From Gibbula magus (lineage: Eukaryota; Mollusca; Gastropoda; Trochida; Trochidae), in assembly GCA_936450465.1 (NCBI GenBank), contig OW388305.1, positions 41,492,687 through 41,556,686 on the forward strand: a stretch of DNA of 64,000 nt, read 5' to 3'. This document shows positions 11,393 to 22,894 of the stretch, piece by piece (position 1 is the first letter of the stretch; every line of letters starts with the position of its first letter). A model generated the notes under the pieces. It did not search any database, had not been told where the DNA came from, and saw only the letters and a list, made by a program, of their open reading frames with translations. The translations under genes and the position numbers were made by a program.

Positions 11393-11825
11393 TAGGCAAC
11401 ATCATCATAAATGGTTGTGCTAATGGCCACTTAGTTACCACACACTTTTATTTCAGAATTTAATTAAGTATTTATCTCTCGTCTTTTAAAACATTACATC
11501 GAGTGAGTTAACAAGGGAATGTACCCATTACACCAAGATGGTCCGAAACAGGACACATCTACTTCCACGTTTAGTCAAGAGAGGATTAAATTATTCATTC
11601 TTCTTCTTTTACAAAACTTAAAACAACGATAATGGATGATAAATACGGTAGTCATTTGACACATCAGCTAGAAACGCTTAGATACAGATAAACAAGAGTA
11701 AATAGTAATTATACTTTGCATTAGTTACACAAATGATATGAATGCGCTAAAATCGGTTTCTTGAACATCCACGATGATGGGAAGTCTGATTTTCCTGGGT
11801 CCACTTCTTATAACATCTGTTCACC
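11393..11825 (+). repeat. Duplicated lectin promoter/first-exon block, upstream copy
   Basis: About 430 bp nearly identical to 18437-18864, running from AGGCAACATCATC to the donor after the signal-peptide exon. It contains the putative promoter, 5' UTR and first exon of the lectin family. Beyond the donor the two copies diverge at once. No clear TATA box is visible. Confidence 0.85.
11774..11825 (+). CDS. Lectin-family signal-peptide exon, duplicate (alternative or orphan first exon)
   Basis: A 52-bp exon beginning ATGATGGGAAGT and ending before GTAAGC. It encodes MMGSLIFLGPLLITSVH plus one base (phase 1), a typical hydrophobic signal peptide. It differs from the exon at 18813-18864 by a few bases. 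Either exon could splice in phase to the FTP exon at 34131. It may therefore be an alternative first exon of gene B, or the remnant of a gene separated from its body when the LINE block appeared. Which of these holds cannot be told without transcripts. Confidence 0.6.
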
Positions 11826-12230
11826 GTAAGCCGTGACATGTGTTAAGTCAAGTATGGTCATTTGTTGTTCTTTTAGAATTGAAAGCATACTTTATAAAAT
11901 TAAATGTACTTAGTTACTGCAGAGGTCATAAAATGTTTGATGAATTTATTTTCAGAAAAATTAGAGCCAAAGTTGATAATTATTTATGTTTTTCAAGTTA
12001 ATACATTGATTGACTGACAAAACCATGTGAAGATATAGCCAATAGCTATATAAAAAGCACATGCAATTAAATAATCATTAATCTGTCTATCAAACAACCT
12101 ATTTCAAAATTAGTTTTTTTTTAAATTTCGATGAACATTGTGACAAAAGAACAGATGACTTCTTAGGCTTAGTAAGATAAGTTGTGCGACAATTAGTTTT
12201 TGGTTTTTTTTGGCACACTGCCAACTGACT
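11826..12230. other. Short intronic/intergenic stretch
   Basis: AT-rich sequence between the duplicated signal exon and the LINE. No feature recognised. Confidence 0.5.
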
Positions 12231-12345
12231 TAATAAGTAAAGCAGACGTCAGGAATTGATCCCCGAAAAGTGGTCGGAGAATTTTTTGGGGCCATTAAAA
12301 AATACAGATATTTTGGAGGTAGCGTAAACAGTGATTTTAAGCAAT

Positions 12346-13063
12346 ATGTCGGAAGATATTAAAAAAATTCATTGCACATGCTCTCGCTCAACAAACAGAA
12401 GACCTGACAAAAGAAATTGGTGCACTCAAAGTTGAAATTGCGGAGCTCAGAACCAAAACTGACAATGTGATTGAAAGTGTGGAATTTAATTCTGTCCAAA
12501 TAGAAGAAAACAAACAATCTATGAAGAAAATAGAGGACGACATGACTTACCTATGCAAGGAGTTTGACAGTCGTTTTCTGACTCTGGTGCTGTATAGCCG
12601 GAAAATGAACCTACTCATTTATGGTACCCCCACATCTGAAGACCCCGAAATGTCAGCTAGAAAACTTTTTGACGCTATAGGAGTGGTGGAAAATGCATCG
12701 AACATGCTTTTGATGAATGCTCATCGTTTGCCCCGGCTCGGGACCGACCCAACATGGCCGTCATCTGGCCCCGGCCCGGTGATAGTTAAATGCATAAAAA
12801 TGTTGGACAGAAACCGTGTCTATAGTGGCAGCTTCGAGCAAGGGGCAACCCTCAGAAGTCGGAAAACGTCCATCCATACAGACCTTCCAGTCATCTTAAA
12901 GAAACTTCGGAGTGAACTGGCGGCTAGGGGCAAGGTATTGAGAGAAACCTATCAAGTTCAAACACGCATTATGGAGTGGGGAATTGACGTCTTTCGTCAA
13001 TATAGACAGACGAGGGACTTTGAATGGAGGAAAATTAAACTGGAAGACCCCTTCCCTGGATGA
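12346..13063 (+). pseudogene. LINE ORF1 protein (coiled coil plus L1 ORF1-like RNA-binding region)
   Basis: Likely start is ATGTCGGAAGATATT at 12346. A one-base slip in the A-run near 12360 shifts the frame, after which it is open to TGA at 13061-13063 (an open frame can be read from 12467). The first third is rich in heptad-like Glu/Lys/Leu (LTKEIGALKVEIAEL), consistent with the trimeric coiled coil of L1 ORF1p. The middle has an RRM-like block (KMNLLIYGTP, DPEMSARKLFDAIGV, AHRLPRLG) and the end a basic C-terminal domain (RSRKTSIHTDLPVILKKLRS). L1 ORF1p binds the element RNA and chaperones target-primed reverse transcription. The length of about 240 residues fits a small Tx1-type ORF1. Confidence 0.75.
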
Positions 13064-13554
13064 AACTGTTACAGAAACTAAACTTTCAGCTGGTACTTAC
13101 CTGCTTACTACGGCATAAACATGTGCACTTTCTTCCCACATGCTATGGTGGTTTAGGTTAGCCAGGCTTCGGCACACATAATAGACAATCAATGAGTTTT
13201 TGCTTTATGTCGATGCCAGGAGTTGCTGTGTTTTTCTGTTTACTTCCGGTCCAGACAGGAGCCAGCAAAAGTGTTTGTTTTAGGACTCACTAGGTATGTG
13301 AACGTTCTTAGTATGTTGTTGTGATCGAGAAATTACCAAAAACACTAATATATGATCACCAGGCAGTTTGTGTGAGACTCGCTAGGTGTGTGTGTTATTT
13401 TCCATTCTTGTATTTCAGTTTCAGGTATGTAAGGAGTGTGTATGGTATGTCTGTGTCTCTGTTTGTTATGGTAAAACAAATACATTGTGTATCATGTAGA
13501 AATGGGTAGTAATTTCTCCTGTGGATCATTGAATTGGTAATTTAGAGAAGAGAA

Positions 13555-13990
13555 GAGATGTCTTTAACTTTTTACGAGCAAAAGAATGTCCACTATGTCT
13601 AATTTAAGACACACACTTTATTTGTCAAGAGGACACATTTATTAGATCCATGTGGGGCCATGAAATTATTCTCAATTGTCATTCAAGTCAGTCTTAAGGA
13701 GTAGCCTTTCTTTTAAACAAAAAAAACTGAATATAACATACATCAATTTTATAAACATGAATCTGGTAACTTTATTCTGATTGATATTACACTAAATGGC
13801 TGCAGAATGTCTGTTTGTAATATTTATGGCCCAAATTCTGACTCGCCAGATTTTATAAGATGATATTAACCAAATTTAAAGAATTTGGCAATGAGTCCTG
13901 TCTCATTGGTGGCGATTTCAACCTCTCTCTTGATCAAGATAAAGATAGAAGTAACTATAAGAATGTTAACTAGGATTGCCAAGGCAATAC
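13555..13990 (+). pseudogene. LINE ORF2 endonuclease, N-terminal part (degenerate)
   Basis: Across shifting frames the strand gives FNFLRAKEC, a DTHF-like block, SMWGHEII, SVCNIYGPNSDSPDF and the hallmark LIGGDFNLSLDQDKDRS, matching the APE-type endonuclease motifs (Q-T, G-Y/W, IYGPN, GGDFN). The N terminus is decayed by several stops. The frame runs into the inverted-repeat element that starts at 13991. Confidence 0.75.
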
Positions 13991-15431
13991 TTAGGTCTTC
14001 AAGACTTCTGCTTGACCTTGAACTCCATGTTGCACTATCTGTTATTCATCAGTTTCTCTGCTTAAAAATGAGTTATCAAGCATGTCTCTATCTTTAGTTC
14101 TTTATTTACAAACATATCCAAAGACAATGACCCTCTTAAAATGTAACAATCGCTTATTAATGGACCCCTACATGATCTTTCTCACGATTAAGATAAAATG
14201 GTTAATATTTTCATACTAAGGTGTAACATAGAGAAACTTGTGCTTTAATTTCCACTTAAGTAGATGTAACCATCATTAAGATTGCATACATAGGTAATGC
14301 GTTATATTCTTCTAAATATTCCAGAAAATACTAAAAAAATGCTTAAATTATGTCCCCTAGACAACGTTTGCGATGTTTCGAGCTAAACTATCAATTTTAT
14401 ATGAAAGGTTTCAACGAAAAAGTTGTTCCTTTTGTTATTGTGCATCCGAATGTGAAAATAAAATGTCAATATCTTAATTAGTTGAGCAGTTGTGAGCCTT
14501 TGAACTTTGAAGAAAATGGCGATTTTCGAAAAATGACAATCTTCTATGACCAGTCACACGTGACCTATGACAGACACATGCTTGAAATGTATTGTCTTAA
14601 ACACATAACATCTGTAAATCAAAATCAGCTATCAAACATAATGGTATCGTCAGTGGTTTGCTATCAACAATTCTACAAAGAAAGTAACCATCAACAAGTC
14701 TCAAAATCACAAGATTTTACTTTTATGGGAAAATGTCCAAATTGTGCCGAAACTATCAACTTGTATATGATAATGATATGTTTTAGAATGGTTAAGCTGG
14801 TCAATATGAAAAGATAGCAATAAATAATTATGACATAATGTATTTCACGACAGAGTAATTTCCCTTTAAACATTCTGCCAAATTTCGCCCTCATAAAAAA
14901 TTACAATTTTCTAGAGCAGATTACGAAAGTGAAATGAAATTCAAAATTCGGCCTAATCAGTCATCTTAGGAATTCATTTATCTTCAAAATAAGTTATGAC
15001 ACTTAGCTGTATGTATTGGTGTGATTTAGAAAAAGATTTTTAAAGACCTGTACCCTCAAAACTGCGAAAATATTAAGTTTTTGAGAAATAGCAAAAAATC
15101 TATTATTACGGCCGAAAACCATAGTCCTAATCGATGAGGAATGTTTTTGCCCACATAGTGGTGGAAGTTTTGTGCAAATATCTTGATTAGTTTTCGAGAT
15201 ATTGAGGTTTGAAGTTTTGACTTCAAGGGGATATACCTCGCGAAAGAAGTCGAAAATCAAACAAGTGTCTCGACACAAATCCAGATTATGTCACAAGCTA
15301 CAAACTCTGAAAAAATCATGTTAAGTGGTTAAGCGGGAATCCTTCGGACAAAAAAGGTCAAATAAGAAGAAGAAAAGAAAAAAAACACGATGATAACAAT
15401 AGGTCCTCCAGACCTAGTCTTGAAGACCTAA
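13991..15431. mobile_element. 1.44-kb DNA-transposon-like insertion with 16-bp perfect TIR
   Basis: TTAGGTCTTCAAGACT at 13991-14006 is the exact reverse complement of 15416-15431. Flanking LINE endonuclease frames resume on either side (NYKNVN before, LLELMGELNLIDI after), which shows an insertion. Just inside the right end is a second short palindrome (AGGTCCTCCAGACCT). No transposase domain is recognisable in the short open frames inside (for example 14482-14817), so it is probably non-autonomous. The superfamily is unknown. Confidence 0.75.
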
Positions 15432-18418
15432 TGACGATATAGATCAATTACTAGAATTAATGGGAGAACTTAATCTTATTGACATATAGAGAGACAGTAA
15501 TCCAGGAGTAAGACAATACACATGGCGACGTTCAAAACCTGTTAAACAAGCTAGGCTAGACGTTTTTCTTATGTCAGAAAATCTTTGTCGAAACACATCC
15601 CAAGCTAAAATAAATCGGGGTTATAGAACAGATCATTCACTGGTTAGCTTCAATTTTAGTAAGGAAGAATCCACAAAGACATCAACATACTGGAAGTTTA
15701 ACAATTCCTTGTTACAGGGTAAGAAATATGTTGAAGAAATTAAAAATCTTATTCTTTCAACCAAGAAAGAATATGCTGCCATGGTTTACAATCTAGATAA
15801 TTTGGATAACATTTCTAATACTGATATTGAATTCTCTATTAATGATCACCTTTTCCTGGAGACACCTTTTATGAAACTTAGAGGAAAGTCAATATCCTAT
15901 GCTTCTTTCAAGAAAAAAGAGATGAACAAAAAAGAAGAAAGGCTAACTGTAGAAAAAGAATATCTTGAGAGTAATTATGGAGATACAACTGTTGAAGAAC
16001 TGGAAAACAAAAAACAGGAATTACAACAACTGCGTCAAAAGAAATTAGACGGCATGCTAGGTACATCTAAAGCTAAATGGATCGATGAAGGAGAATGCAT
16101 CAGTAAAAACTATTGTAACCTAGAAACAAGAAATTATATCAGTAAGAATATGAAAGAACTTGAAATGTCTAATGGTAAACTAATTACTTTAGAGGATGAT
16201 ATCATGAACGAAGCTACAAATATGATCATGATCTGTACTCATCACAAGAACACTTAGTAAAAGATATAGATCTTACTACTTTTCTTAATGAGCAAGATGT
16301 ATGTAAAGGACCAATAACTAAAGAAGCACTCCTATTCACACTTAAGAAATAAAAAAAATAACAAGAGGTCAGGCTCTGGTGGTTTCTTCTACGAATTTTT
16401 AAAGCTCTTCTGGATTGACCTTGGTGACTTCCTATTAAGATCACTAAATTTAATTTTGAAACTGGCAACTTGTATATTACCCAGAAACAAGGAATTATAA
16501 CCTGCATTCCAAAGGGAGAAAAACCAAGACAATTTGTGAAAAATTGGCGCCCAATTACTTTATTGAACTCTTCATATAAACTTCTAGCTTCCATTATTGC
16601 AAATAGATTTTAAAAAAGTACTCCCTAATATAATTAGTGAAGAACAAACAGGATTTATGTCTGACAGATATATTGGAGAAAATATCCGTATGCTCAATGA
16701 TTTACTTTTACACACTGAGTCTAAACAAAAGCAAGGTATGCTGTTACTTATAGACTTTGAAAAGGCCTTTGATTCTATATTTTGGTCTTTCATTTTTAAA
16801 ACTTTGAAATTTTTTTGATTTTGGGACAGTATCTCTAAATGGGTTTCAATATTGTATTAAAATATCAAGTCAAGTCTGATAATAAAAGGAAAAATGTCAT
16901 CATGGATATCTATTTATCGGGGCTGCAGACAAGGTGATCCGTTATCCTCATATATATTTCTATTATGTGCCGAAATCTTATCAGCGCTAGTGAAGAACAA
17001 TAAAGATATTAAAGAAATAATGATAGATGACATTGAATATTTGATTGCCCAATATGCTGATGATACTGAATTTATTCTAGATTGGTCAAAACAATCTTTT
17101 GAAGCTGTTATTAACACTCTAGACCTACATGCACACATTTCAGGGCTTAAAATCAATTATGATAAATCAGAAGTCTGGATAGGAAGCTCTAGAAATAGTA
17201 AGGTGGAATTTACACCAGATTTAAATCTGCGTTGGAACCCAGAGAACTTCAGGATTCTTGGAATAATATTTTCAATTGATCATACGAAAATGATGAAACT
17301 TAATTTTGAGAGCAAAATTTACGAAATAGAAGAAATAATAAAAAGATGGATGAAAAGAACCATAACTCCTCTAGGGAAAATTGTTACAGTAAAAGCATTG
17401 CTTATTTCTAAGTTAAATTTCCTTTTTCTCACCCTTCCCAACCCACCAACAGATTTCCTTAAACAGTTAATAAAATTCTATTTAGCTTCCTCTTGGAATA
17501 ACAAGCCGGACAAAATAAAGGGGTCAGTGGTTTGTAAACCTATTGCTGAAGGAGGACTTGGAGTGATAACTATATTTGCTTATGTTGATGCTTCGAAAAT
17601 AACATGGATGAGGAAATTACTTTGCAGAGGTTATGATAGGAAGTGGAAGAGTCTTCTCTTCAATGATTGCCCACAGGACTTAAATATATTAACCTATGGT
17701 AGTGAATTTCCGGTGAGTCTTTCAGAACAAATTCTAAAAAAATTTTGGAAAGATACAATGAATGCGTTTGCAAAATATAGTTATAATACTAAACCATGCA
17801 CTTATGAAGAATTCCTCAGGGAGCCGCTTTTATTTAATAAAAATATTCTTATTGATGACAAATGCTTAAAAAGTTCCATGAACATGACATTGTTAATATA
17901 TCTTGCTTGTTGGATGATAATGGTGAATATATGTTGTTTGAACATTTTTGTCATGTCTTTTTCAAGATAAATTTTCTTGAAATTCATTGAATCTTAAAAA
18001 CAGTTGATAAATATCGCAAAACTCTTGGCATACAAAAAACATATGATTTTATGCTAGATGACTTTACATGCTTATGTATTAGTAATCTTTTCTCATGTAA
18101 AAAAAGGATGAAAAAAGCTATTACTTTCAATTAAGTAATAATAATGAAAGACCAAAAATAATCGAGAAATGGGAAGAGGAGTTTTTGATGAATATAAACT
18201 GGCTTAGGCATTTAAAAAACATTCCAAACCACTCTATATCCCAAATTAAGATGGATGCAAATCAGACTGCTTCACATAATCCTACCTGTAAACACCTATT
18301 TGAGCAAAACGCACCTTGTTGAAAATAATTTATGTACTTTCTGTGCAGCAGAACCTGAATCAATAGCACATCATTTCTGGCATTGTAGAGCTAGAAAAAC
18401 CTTTTGCCGGAAGTTTTA
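15432..18418 (+). pseudogene. LINE ORF2: endonuclease end, reverse transcriptase and C-terminal Cys motif
   Basis: The end of the endonuclease is seen as GVRQYTWRRSKPVKQARLDV and the TDHSLVSF block (SDH-like, about 15625-15650). Linker frames continue to 16257. RT blocks follow: NWRPITLLN-like (about 16540), EEQTGFMSDRYIGENIR (16640-16690), LLLIDFEKAFDSI (16742-16780), then after a frame break GCRQGDPLSSYIFLLCAEIL (16921-16985) and the catalytic AQYADDTEF (17050-17076). The thumb region runs openly to 17970. A CCHC-like CTFC...H...C motif ends near 18390. The order and the YADD signature fit the L1/Tx1 clade. At least four frameshifts or stops make it dead. Confidence 0.85.
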
Positions 18419-18436
18419 AGAACGGCTGGAATTAAC

Positions 18437-18864
18437 CAGGCAACATCATCATAAATGGTTTTGCTAATGGCCACTTAGTTACCACACACTTTTATTTCAG
18501 AATTTAATTAAATATTTATCTCTCGTCTTTTAAAGCATTACATCGAGTAAGTTAACAAGGGAATGTACCCATTACACCGAGATGGTCCGAAACAGGAGAC
18601 TACTTGTGCGTTTAGTCAAGAGAGGATTGAGTTATTCATTCTTCTTCTTTTACAAAACTTCAAACAACGATAATGGATGATAAAAACGGCAGTCATGTGA
18701 CACATCAGCTAGAAACGCTTAGATACAGATAAACAAGAGTCATATACTTATACTTTGCAGTAGTTACACAAATTATATGAATGCGCTGAAATCGGTTTCT
18801 TGAACATCTACGATGATAGGAAGTCTGATTTTCCTGGGTCCACTTCTTATAACATTTGTTCACG
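18437..18864 (+). repeat. Duplicated lectin promoter/first-exon block, downstream copy
   Basis: Matches 11393-11825 with a low percentage of differences and a few small indels. Being closer to the FTP exon at 34131, this copy is the better candidate for the gene B promoter. No TATA box is visible. A TTTTATTTCAG followed by an A-rich block near 18490 could be an unrelated acceptor in the 5' UTR. Confidence 0.85.
18813..18864 (+). CDS. Lectin gene B exon 1: signal peptide
   Basis: A 52-bp exon, ATG at 18813, ending before GTAAGC at 18865. It encodes MIGSLIFLGPLLITFVH plus one base of a Gly codon. The 17-residue hydrophobic stretch is a textbook secretory signal. Phase 1 at the donor matches the acceptor phase of the FTP exon at 34131. 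The five exons together give 864 coding bases (287 residues plus stop) without a break, the main support for this gene model. The start is chosen as the only ATG in frame immediately before the hydrophobic core. Intron 1 would be 15.3 kb and contains the satellite array. Confidence 0.75.
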
Positions 18865-19839
18865 GTAAGCTTTTTTGTGGTCCATTATGGTGACTTACAT
18901 TTCCAAGATTTGTAACAACATTAATGATTATACATGTAAATTTGTACATTTACCACACATTGTGAATATTTAGGTAATTTAACTCAAGCCTATGTCATGA
19001 GGTCAAATTGATTATCAGTTGCTGGCCTATTGGACGAATGGTCAGGTTGTTAATTGATTTTGTTGATCACAACTGCTTTTCTGTTGTGGAATGGTAAGTG
19101 ATTGGATTTGTGGTTGTCGATTCATTAATTCTCTATATCATTGTTTATTCTCTTATAGTTTATATAAAACTATGTTATCAGCACTATGTCAGTACCTGCA
19201 ACACTGTCCTCATGGAAACTGATAAAAATAAAAAATAAAAAAGCTTGATCAGAGACATAAATTAATCCACATTTCCAATTTCATTATCATATTAGTGTCC
19301 CGAACTGCAATCAACCACAAAAGGAACGTTACCATAACAAAATACAAAATAATCCAATTCATGAGTGGTAAAACACGACTGAATAAGATACAGCATGTCT
19401 TCAGAAGCAAACAAAAACTAAATTTGAAATTTAAAAACAGTATATGTTCATGTTCCTGAGAAACATACCTTTCAAGAACTCGTCGTCTTTAAATATCCTT
19501 AGGAGAGCCGAAAATGGCTTTTTGGCGTGTTCTACATTAACGGCGAGTCAACAAATTTAAGTCCAAGAGGGTTATTTATGTTGACAGCATCTTTCATTAA
19601 TCAAATTCTACATTTTATGAATTTTAATGGTAAATGCCAAATATTCTGGGCCAAAACCGTTTTGAAAAAGCGACTCCATCAACCCAAATGTTCTTGAACA
19701 GATATAGAAATAAAAGTGTTGTATTTTGCTGTGTGGAATTGCGGGTACCTCTTAACAAATTATGTCCCCATTAAAAGCATCTCAGTGTACACATCATAGT
19801 TTGAGATAACACCAATAGTTCCTCCTGACAACATGTTCA
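18865..19839. other. Gene B intron 1, first kilobase
   Basis: AT-rich intron sequence. No gene, RNA or clear transposon recognised. Confidence 0.55.
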
Positions 19840-19990
19840 CCTCAGGAGCTAAAAGGTGGAAGATCCCCCGGAGTGTATACCTTGTCATTGTCCCCTATCC
19901 GTTAAACACATTCTGTGTGAGTGTTGGGACACTGCAGAAATCACCTTTCTCGTTCTTCGAGCTCGTTGTTCCTCCAATTCCATGACAGTT
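19840..19990 (+). mobile_element. LINE relic, C-terminal Cys-rich segment
   Basis: The frame at 19856 reads EDPPECIPCHCPLSVKHIL followed by CECWD. This PECxPCxxPLTVxHILxEC block is a C-terminal zinc-binding motif of LINE ORF2 proteins common in invertebrates. Only about 50 codons are recognisable, then the sequence decays. Clade not assigned. Confidence 0.6.
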
Positions 19991-20037
19991 TCCTGTTTAA
20001 TACAAACGATACAAATAAACAAGTATGATGTTCCATA

Positions 20038-20157
20038 TATTTATGTGACTCTTATTATGAAAACGTTGACAGCATCAAATATGAACAACATCTGACGACA
20101 TATTTTATGTGACTCTTATTCTGAAAAGTTGACAGCATCAAACATGAACAACGTCGC
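20038..20157. repeat. Direct tandem repeat of about 60 bp
   Basis: Two adjacent copies of a unit containing TATGTGACTCTTATT...GTTGACAGCATCAAA.ATGAACAAC. It follows the LINE relic and has no coding meaning that I can see. Confidence 0.7.
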
Positions 20158-20813
20158 CTAGGGTTACAAAAAGTTACTTTCCCCATGCTTCAATGGGTAT
20201 TTTCTTCGGAGATACTACTGGAGATAAAGAAAAGTGCGTCAATCATTAATTATTAATATATAGCTGTTTGTTTGTGTTAATAATTGTAAGTTGTTGTAAA
20301 TACATCGTTAATCTTTACTGATAAGGCGTATTGCATTGAATTTTAAGAGAGAGAGATACGATACGATACAATACAATCCGGTGAGCTCATTTCGACCGGT
20401 TTATTGATCTCTTCAAGTATGTTCACTCTTTTCTATAGCAACTCATGTCATATATATATATATATTCAAATGGAAAGTTAATATAATAACTAACGCCTAT
20501 TTCCTCCTACCTGTTTCAAAGTTGAAACATGTAGAAGGTTAGTTAATCATTTAACGACCATTTTAATATATACTGACTGTACACTGGAACTAACAACCTG
20601 TTTTAAATATATTTGTTTGTAAGAAGTGAAGAGTTATCTCCCTTTGCCAATACATTTAATAAATATTCGACTTCAGTATCAAATAACTCAGCAAATAGGT
20701 CCGTGATATATATTTTTTAGTTTTTATTATTCTTCAGTTTTATTTTTTCCACACATTTTATCATATTACTATTTTATTTTCATTCTTAAATATGAAGTTA
20801 TTTCTGCAGAATA
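20158..20813. other. Gene B intron 1, AT-rich stretch
   Basis: Contains a short GATAC/ATACA simple repeat near 20355-20378 and a (TA)n run at about 20450-20464. Nothing else recognised. Confidence 0.6.
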
Positions 20814-21411
20814 CATTGTTAACATTGTAAATTTATCATATAAGGTTAATGAAAAAAGGCAAATACAAATTGCAGAAATCACTTTTCTATTCTAATAACA
20901 TTCCATTGATGAAAGAAAACAATAATATAACTCTGAATGATAATCATCAATTTTGAAAAGTAACTTAAACAAAATAAAACAAGAGCATTTTTTAGACATA
21001 ACCATAAAAAAACATCGTTTTGCAGGAAAAGGTCCGTGACACGCATATACTTGAATAATACTTATTCAGATTGCATCATGCCAATTTACAACATTTGTTC
21101 ATTTATTTTGATTATTGTTGGGAACGTCTTTAAAACGGTGTGCATGGGCAGCAATAAATAAATGTAACATAAGTAGCTGAAATACAATATCTTCAATTTT
21201 GTATTCGATTCCTTGCAACATTGAACATCCGAACAGTTTTACCATTTACAGCAACGAAATTGCAATGGAGGTAACGTATCCTTTCTGTATTCTTTATATA
21301 GGGTTTTTAAGAACATGAAGATTTTCTGGATAACAACTTCTTTAATGTGAAAATAAACGATGTTTCGGAGTACATATTCACTCCTTCATCAGGTGAAATA
21401 TGATTATACTT
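20814..21411. repeat. ~0.6-kb direct repeat, left copy (with hammerhead-like motif)
   Basis: Matches 33385-33976 in the same orientation, starting at TACATTGTTAACATTG and ending at the TCATCAGGTGAA motif. The two copies bracket the LINE fragment and the satellite array. The right-hand end contains a hammerhead-like core on the minus strand. The arrangement resembles the pLTR or terminal repeats of Penelope-like elements or retrozymes, but no Penelope reverse transcriptase or GIY-YIG domain is visible. Confidence 0.75.
21356..21395 (-). ncRNA. Hammerhead-ribozyme-like motif (degenerate copy)
   Basis: Minus strand: CAC, CTGATGA, A, stem GGAGT, loop, ACTCC, GAAAC, ATC, GTT. The CTGANGA and GAAA core boxes and a 5-bp stem II are present. 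Stem I would have only two good pairs, and the ATC before the cleavage site weakens stem III. One extra A sits between CTGATGA and stem II. Probably a decayed copy of a family linked to Penelope-like or retrozyme elements. Confidence 0.45.
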
Positions 21412-22111
21412 TGTGTGTTCTTCTTGTTGAATTTACGTTGACCAAATGCAAAAATAATTAAATAGATAAAAGACATCAATGTAATTATTTTTAAAGAAAA
21501 GTCTAAACATTAAAAGATTGGAATATGTAAAATTAAAATTACAATACTGTTTCATGCATACATGTACATCATGCTGTACAAATTGTATCACACAAACTAC
21601 TATTTACAATAAGCACTGGCGGTAAAAAAAATCATATCAGTCAACAATTTGCAGCATTCAAAATTACATTATTATAATTTAATATACTTTCTAATCTTAA
21701 ATTTACTCACAATAACTGCATAAAACTCCTCCACTCGAAACATTTAGCAGCAATCTAACAGCCACTGAAATCGACACTTCGTACACACACGCACAGGTAT
21801 AGCATGCAGCACGTGCTGACCCGTTTTGTCCCATCTGCACGTACGTAGAGCTTCTATTGTGATACTTTCGATACACCTTTTGCAATAAACAAAAATCACA
21901 AAACTGTAACAATGGCTCTTTAAAATAAGATAATGCATCATATTTTCCTTTCTACTTAATTTTCAATCTCACTCACTCTCTCCTACTGTAACTCTTTCAT
22001 GTTTATGACAAACGTGTACTTTCACTACAAAAACACTTACATGGACCCAATTCACTACCAGACCAACACAGCCAACTACAATTATCAAATCTGTCTTAAC
22101 ACAATTTTCAA
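21412..22111. other. Gene B intron 1, probable LINE 5' region
   Basis: AT-rich sequence, then C/A-rich sequence leading into an endonuclease frame at 22112. It may be the region upstream of the second LINE's ORF2. No ORF1 was recognised. Confidence 0.4.
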
Positions 22112-22285
22112 ATGACTGACTCCCTGAAAATATTTTCTTCAAATTGCCAAGGATTAAATAATAAGGAGAAAATACTCGATGTGTTCCGTAATCTGAAACA
22201 AAAGCATGCCGACATCTATTGTCTTCAAGACACACATTTTACAAAAAAATTGGAAAAAGACATACACAATGAATGGGGTTTGAAT
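22112..22285 (+). pseudogene. Second Tx1-like LINE: ORF2 endonuclease N-terminus, cut by the satellite
   Basis: ATG at 22112 opens a frame that reads LKIFSSNCQGLNNKEKILDV, then DIYCLQDTHF and NEWGLN. These are the first endonuclease blocks (NCQGL with the metal-binding Asn, QDTHF with the catalytic Glu/Asp region). Similarity stops where the satellite-like sequence begins (about 22290) and resumes at 33196. It is an N-terminal fragment only and inactive. Confidence 0.8.
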
Positions 22286-22330
22286 CGGCAACCAGAAGTT
22301 AGTATCGAGTTCGTTATTCGTTATTCGTTA

Positions 22331-22890
22331 TTCGCGATTCGAATCCCGTATCCAGCGCTGTCTTGCAGTATCTCTCTACTCACAGTAAAGATTTACCTGG
22401 TTATATAATGAAGAATACTTCACACAAATTACCAGTCAAGTGCATTAGAAATTTAATAGTTTCAGTGATATCATTTATTTCAAGCTAGATTTGAGGGCTC
22501 TTTCTCGTTTTTCACAACTACTGTTTTGAACCATGAACTCCGTACTGTCACTGATTATTCATTATCCAAATCTCGAATCCAGTGCTCGCACTGAGCAAAT
22601 ACCAGTTAGCTTGGTTCTTATTATTCAAATTTCTTCCTGGTAAAATAATTGTTTAGTTACTGCATTGCATGCAGTATCTCTCTGCTCATAGTAAATCCTT
22701 ACAAGCTTATATATGAAGAATACTTAACACAAATTACCAGCAAAAGGCTTTAGACATTAAGTAGTTTATGTTGTATTTAATGTGTCATAGTAAAATAGTA
22801 AAAAGACTCAATTTGAGGGCTCTTTCTCCGTTTTCACAACTCCTGTTTTGAGTCCAAAACGAAGTGCTAGCACTGAGTTCATCACTCATT
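22331..22890. repeat. Left flank of the array: degenerate monomers and a ~310-bp direct repeat
   Basis: Begins with TTATTCG triplets and a diverged monomer (GATTCGAATCCCG, 22331-22360). Two copies of a longer unit follow, at about 22362-22600 and 22672-22910. They share GCAGTATCTCTCT, a GAAGAATACTT.ACACAAATTACCAG block and ATTTGAGGGCTCTTTCTC. Each ends in one or two diverged 38-bp monomers. This may be the ancestral context from which the array grew. Confidence 0.7.
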
Positions 22891-22894
22891 ATTC

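Larger units (their letters stand above)
12230..18436 (+). mobile_element. L1/Tx1-type non-LTR retrotransposon, broken
   Basis: One plus-strand LINE with modules in order: ORF1 (12346-13063), apurinic-type endonuclease (13555-13990 and 15432-15650), reverse transcriptase (about 16260-17970) and a C-terminal Cys-rich motif (CTFCAAEPESIAHHFWHC, about 18335-18390). A 1.44-kb TIR element sits in the endonuclease, and many stops and frameshifts are present. The 3' end stops abruptly where the duplicated promoter block starts, so no 3' UTR or tail is seen. The 5' boundary is approximate. Confidence 0.85.

Noticed and set aside
14482..14817. 111-codon open frame inside the TIR element
   Set aside because: No transposase motif or other recognised domain, AT-rich composition, and not supported by any context.
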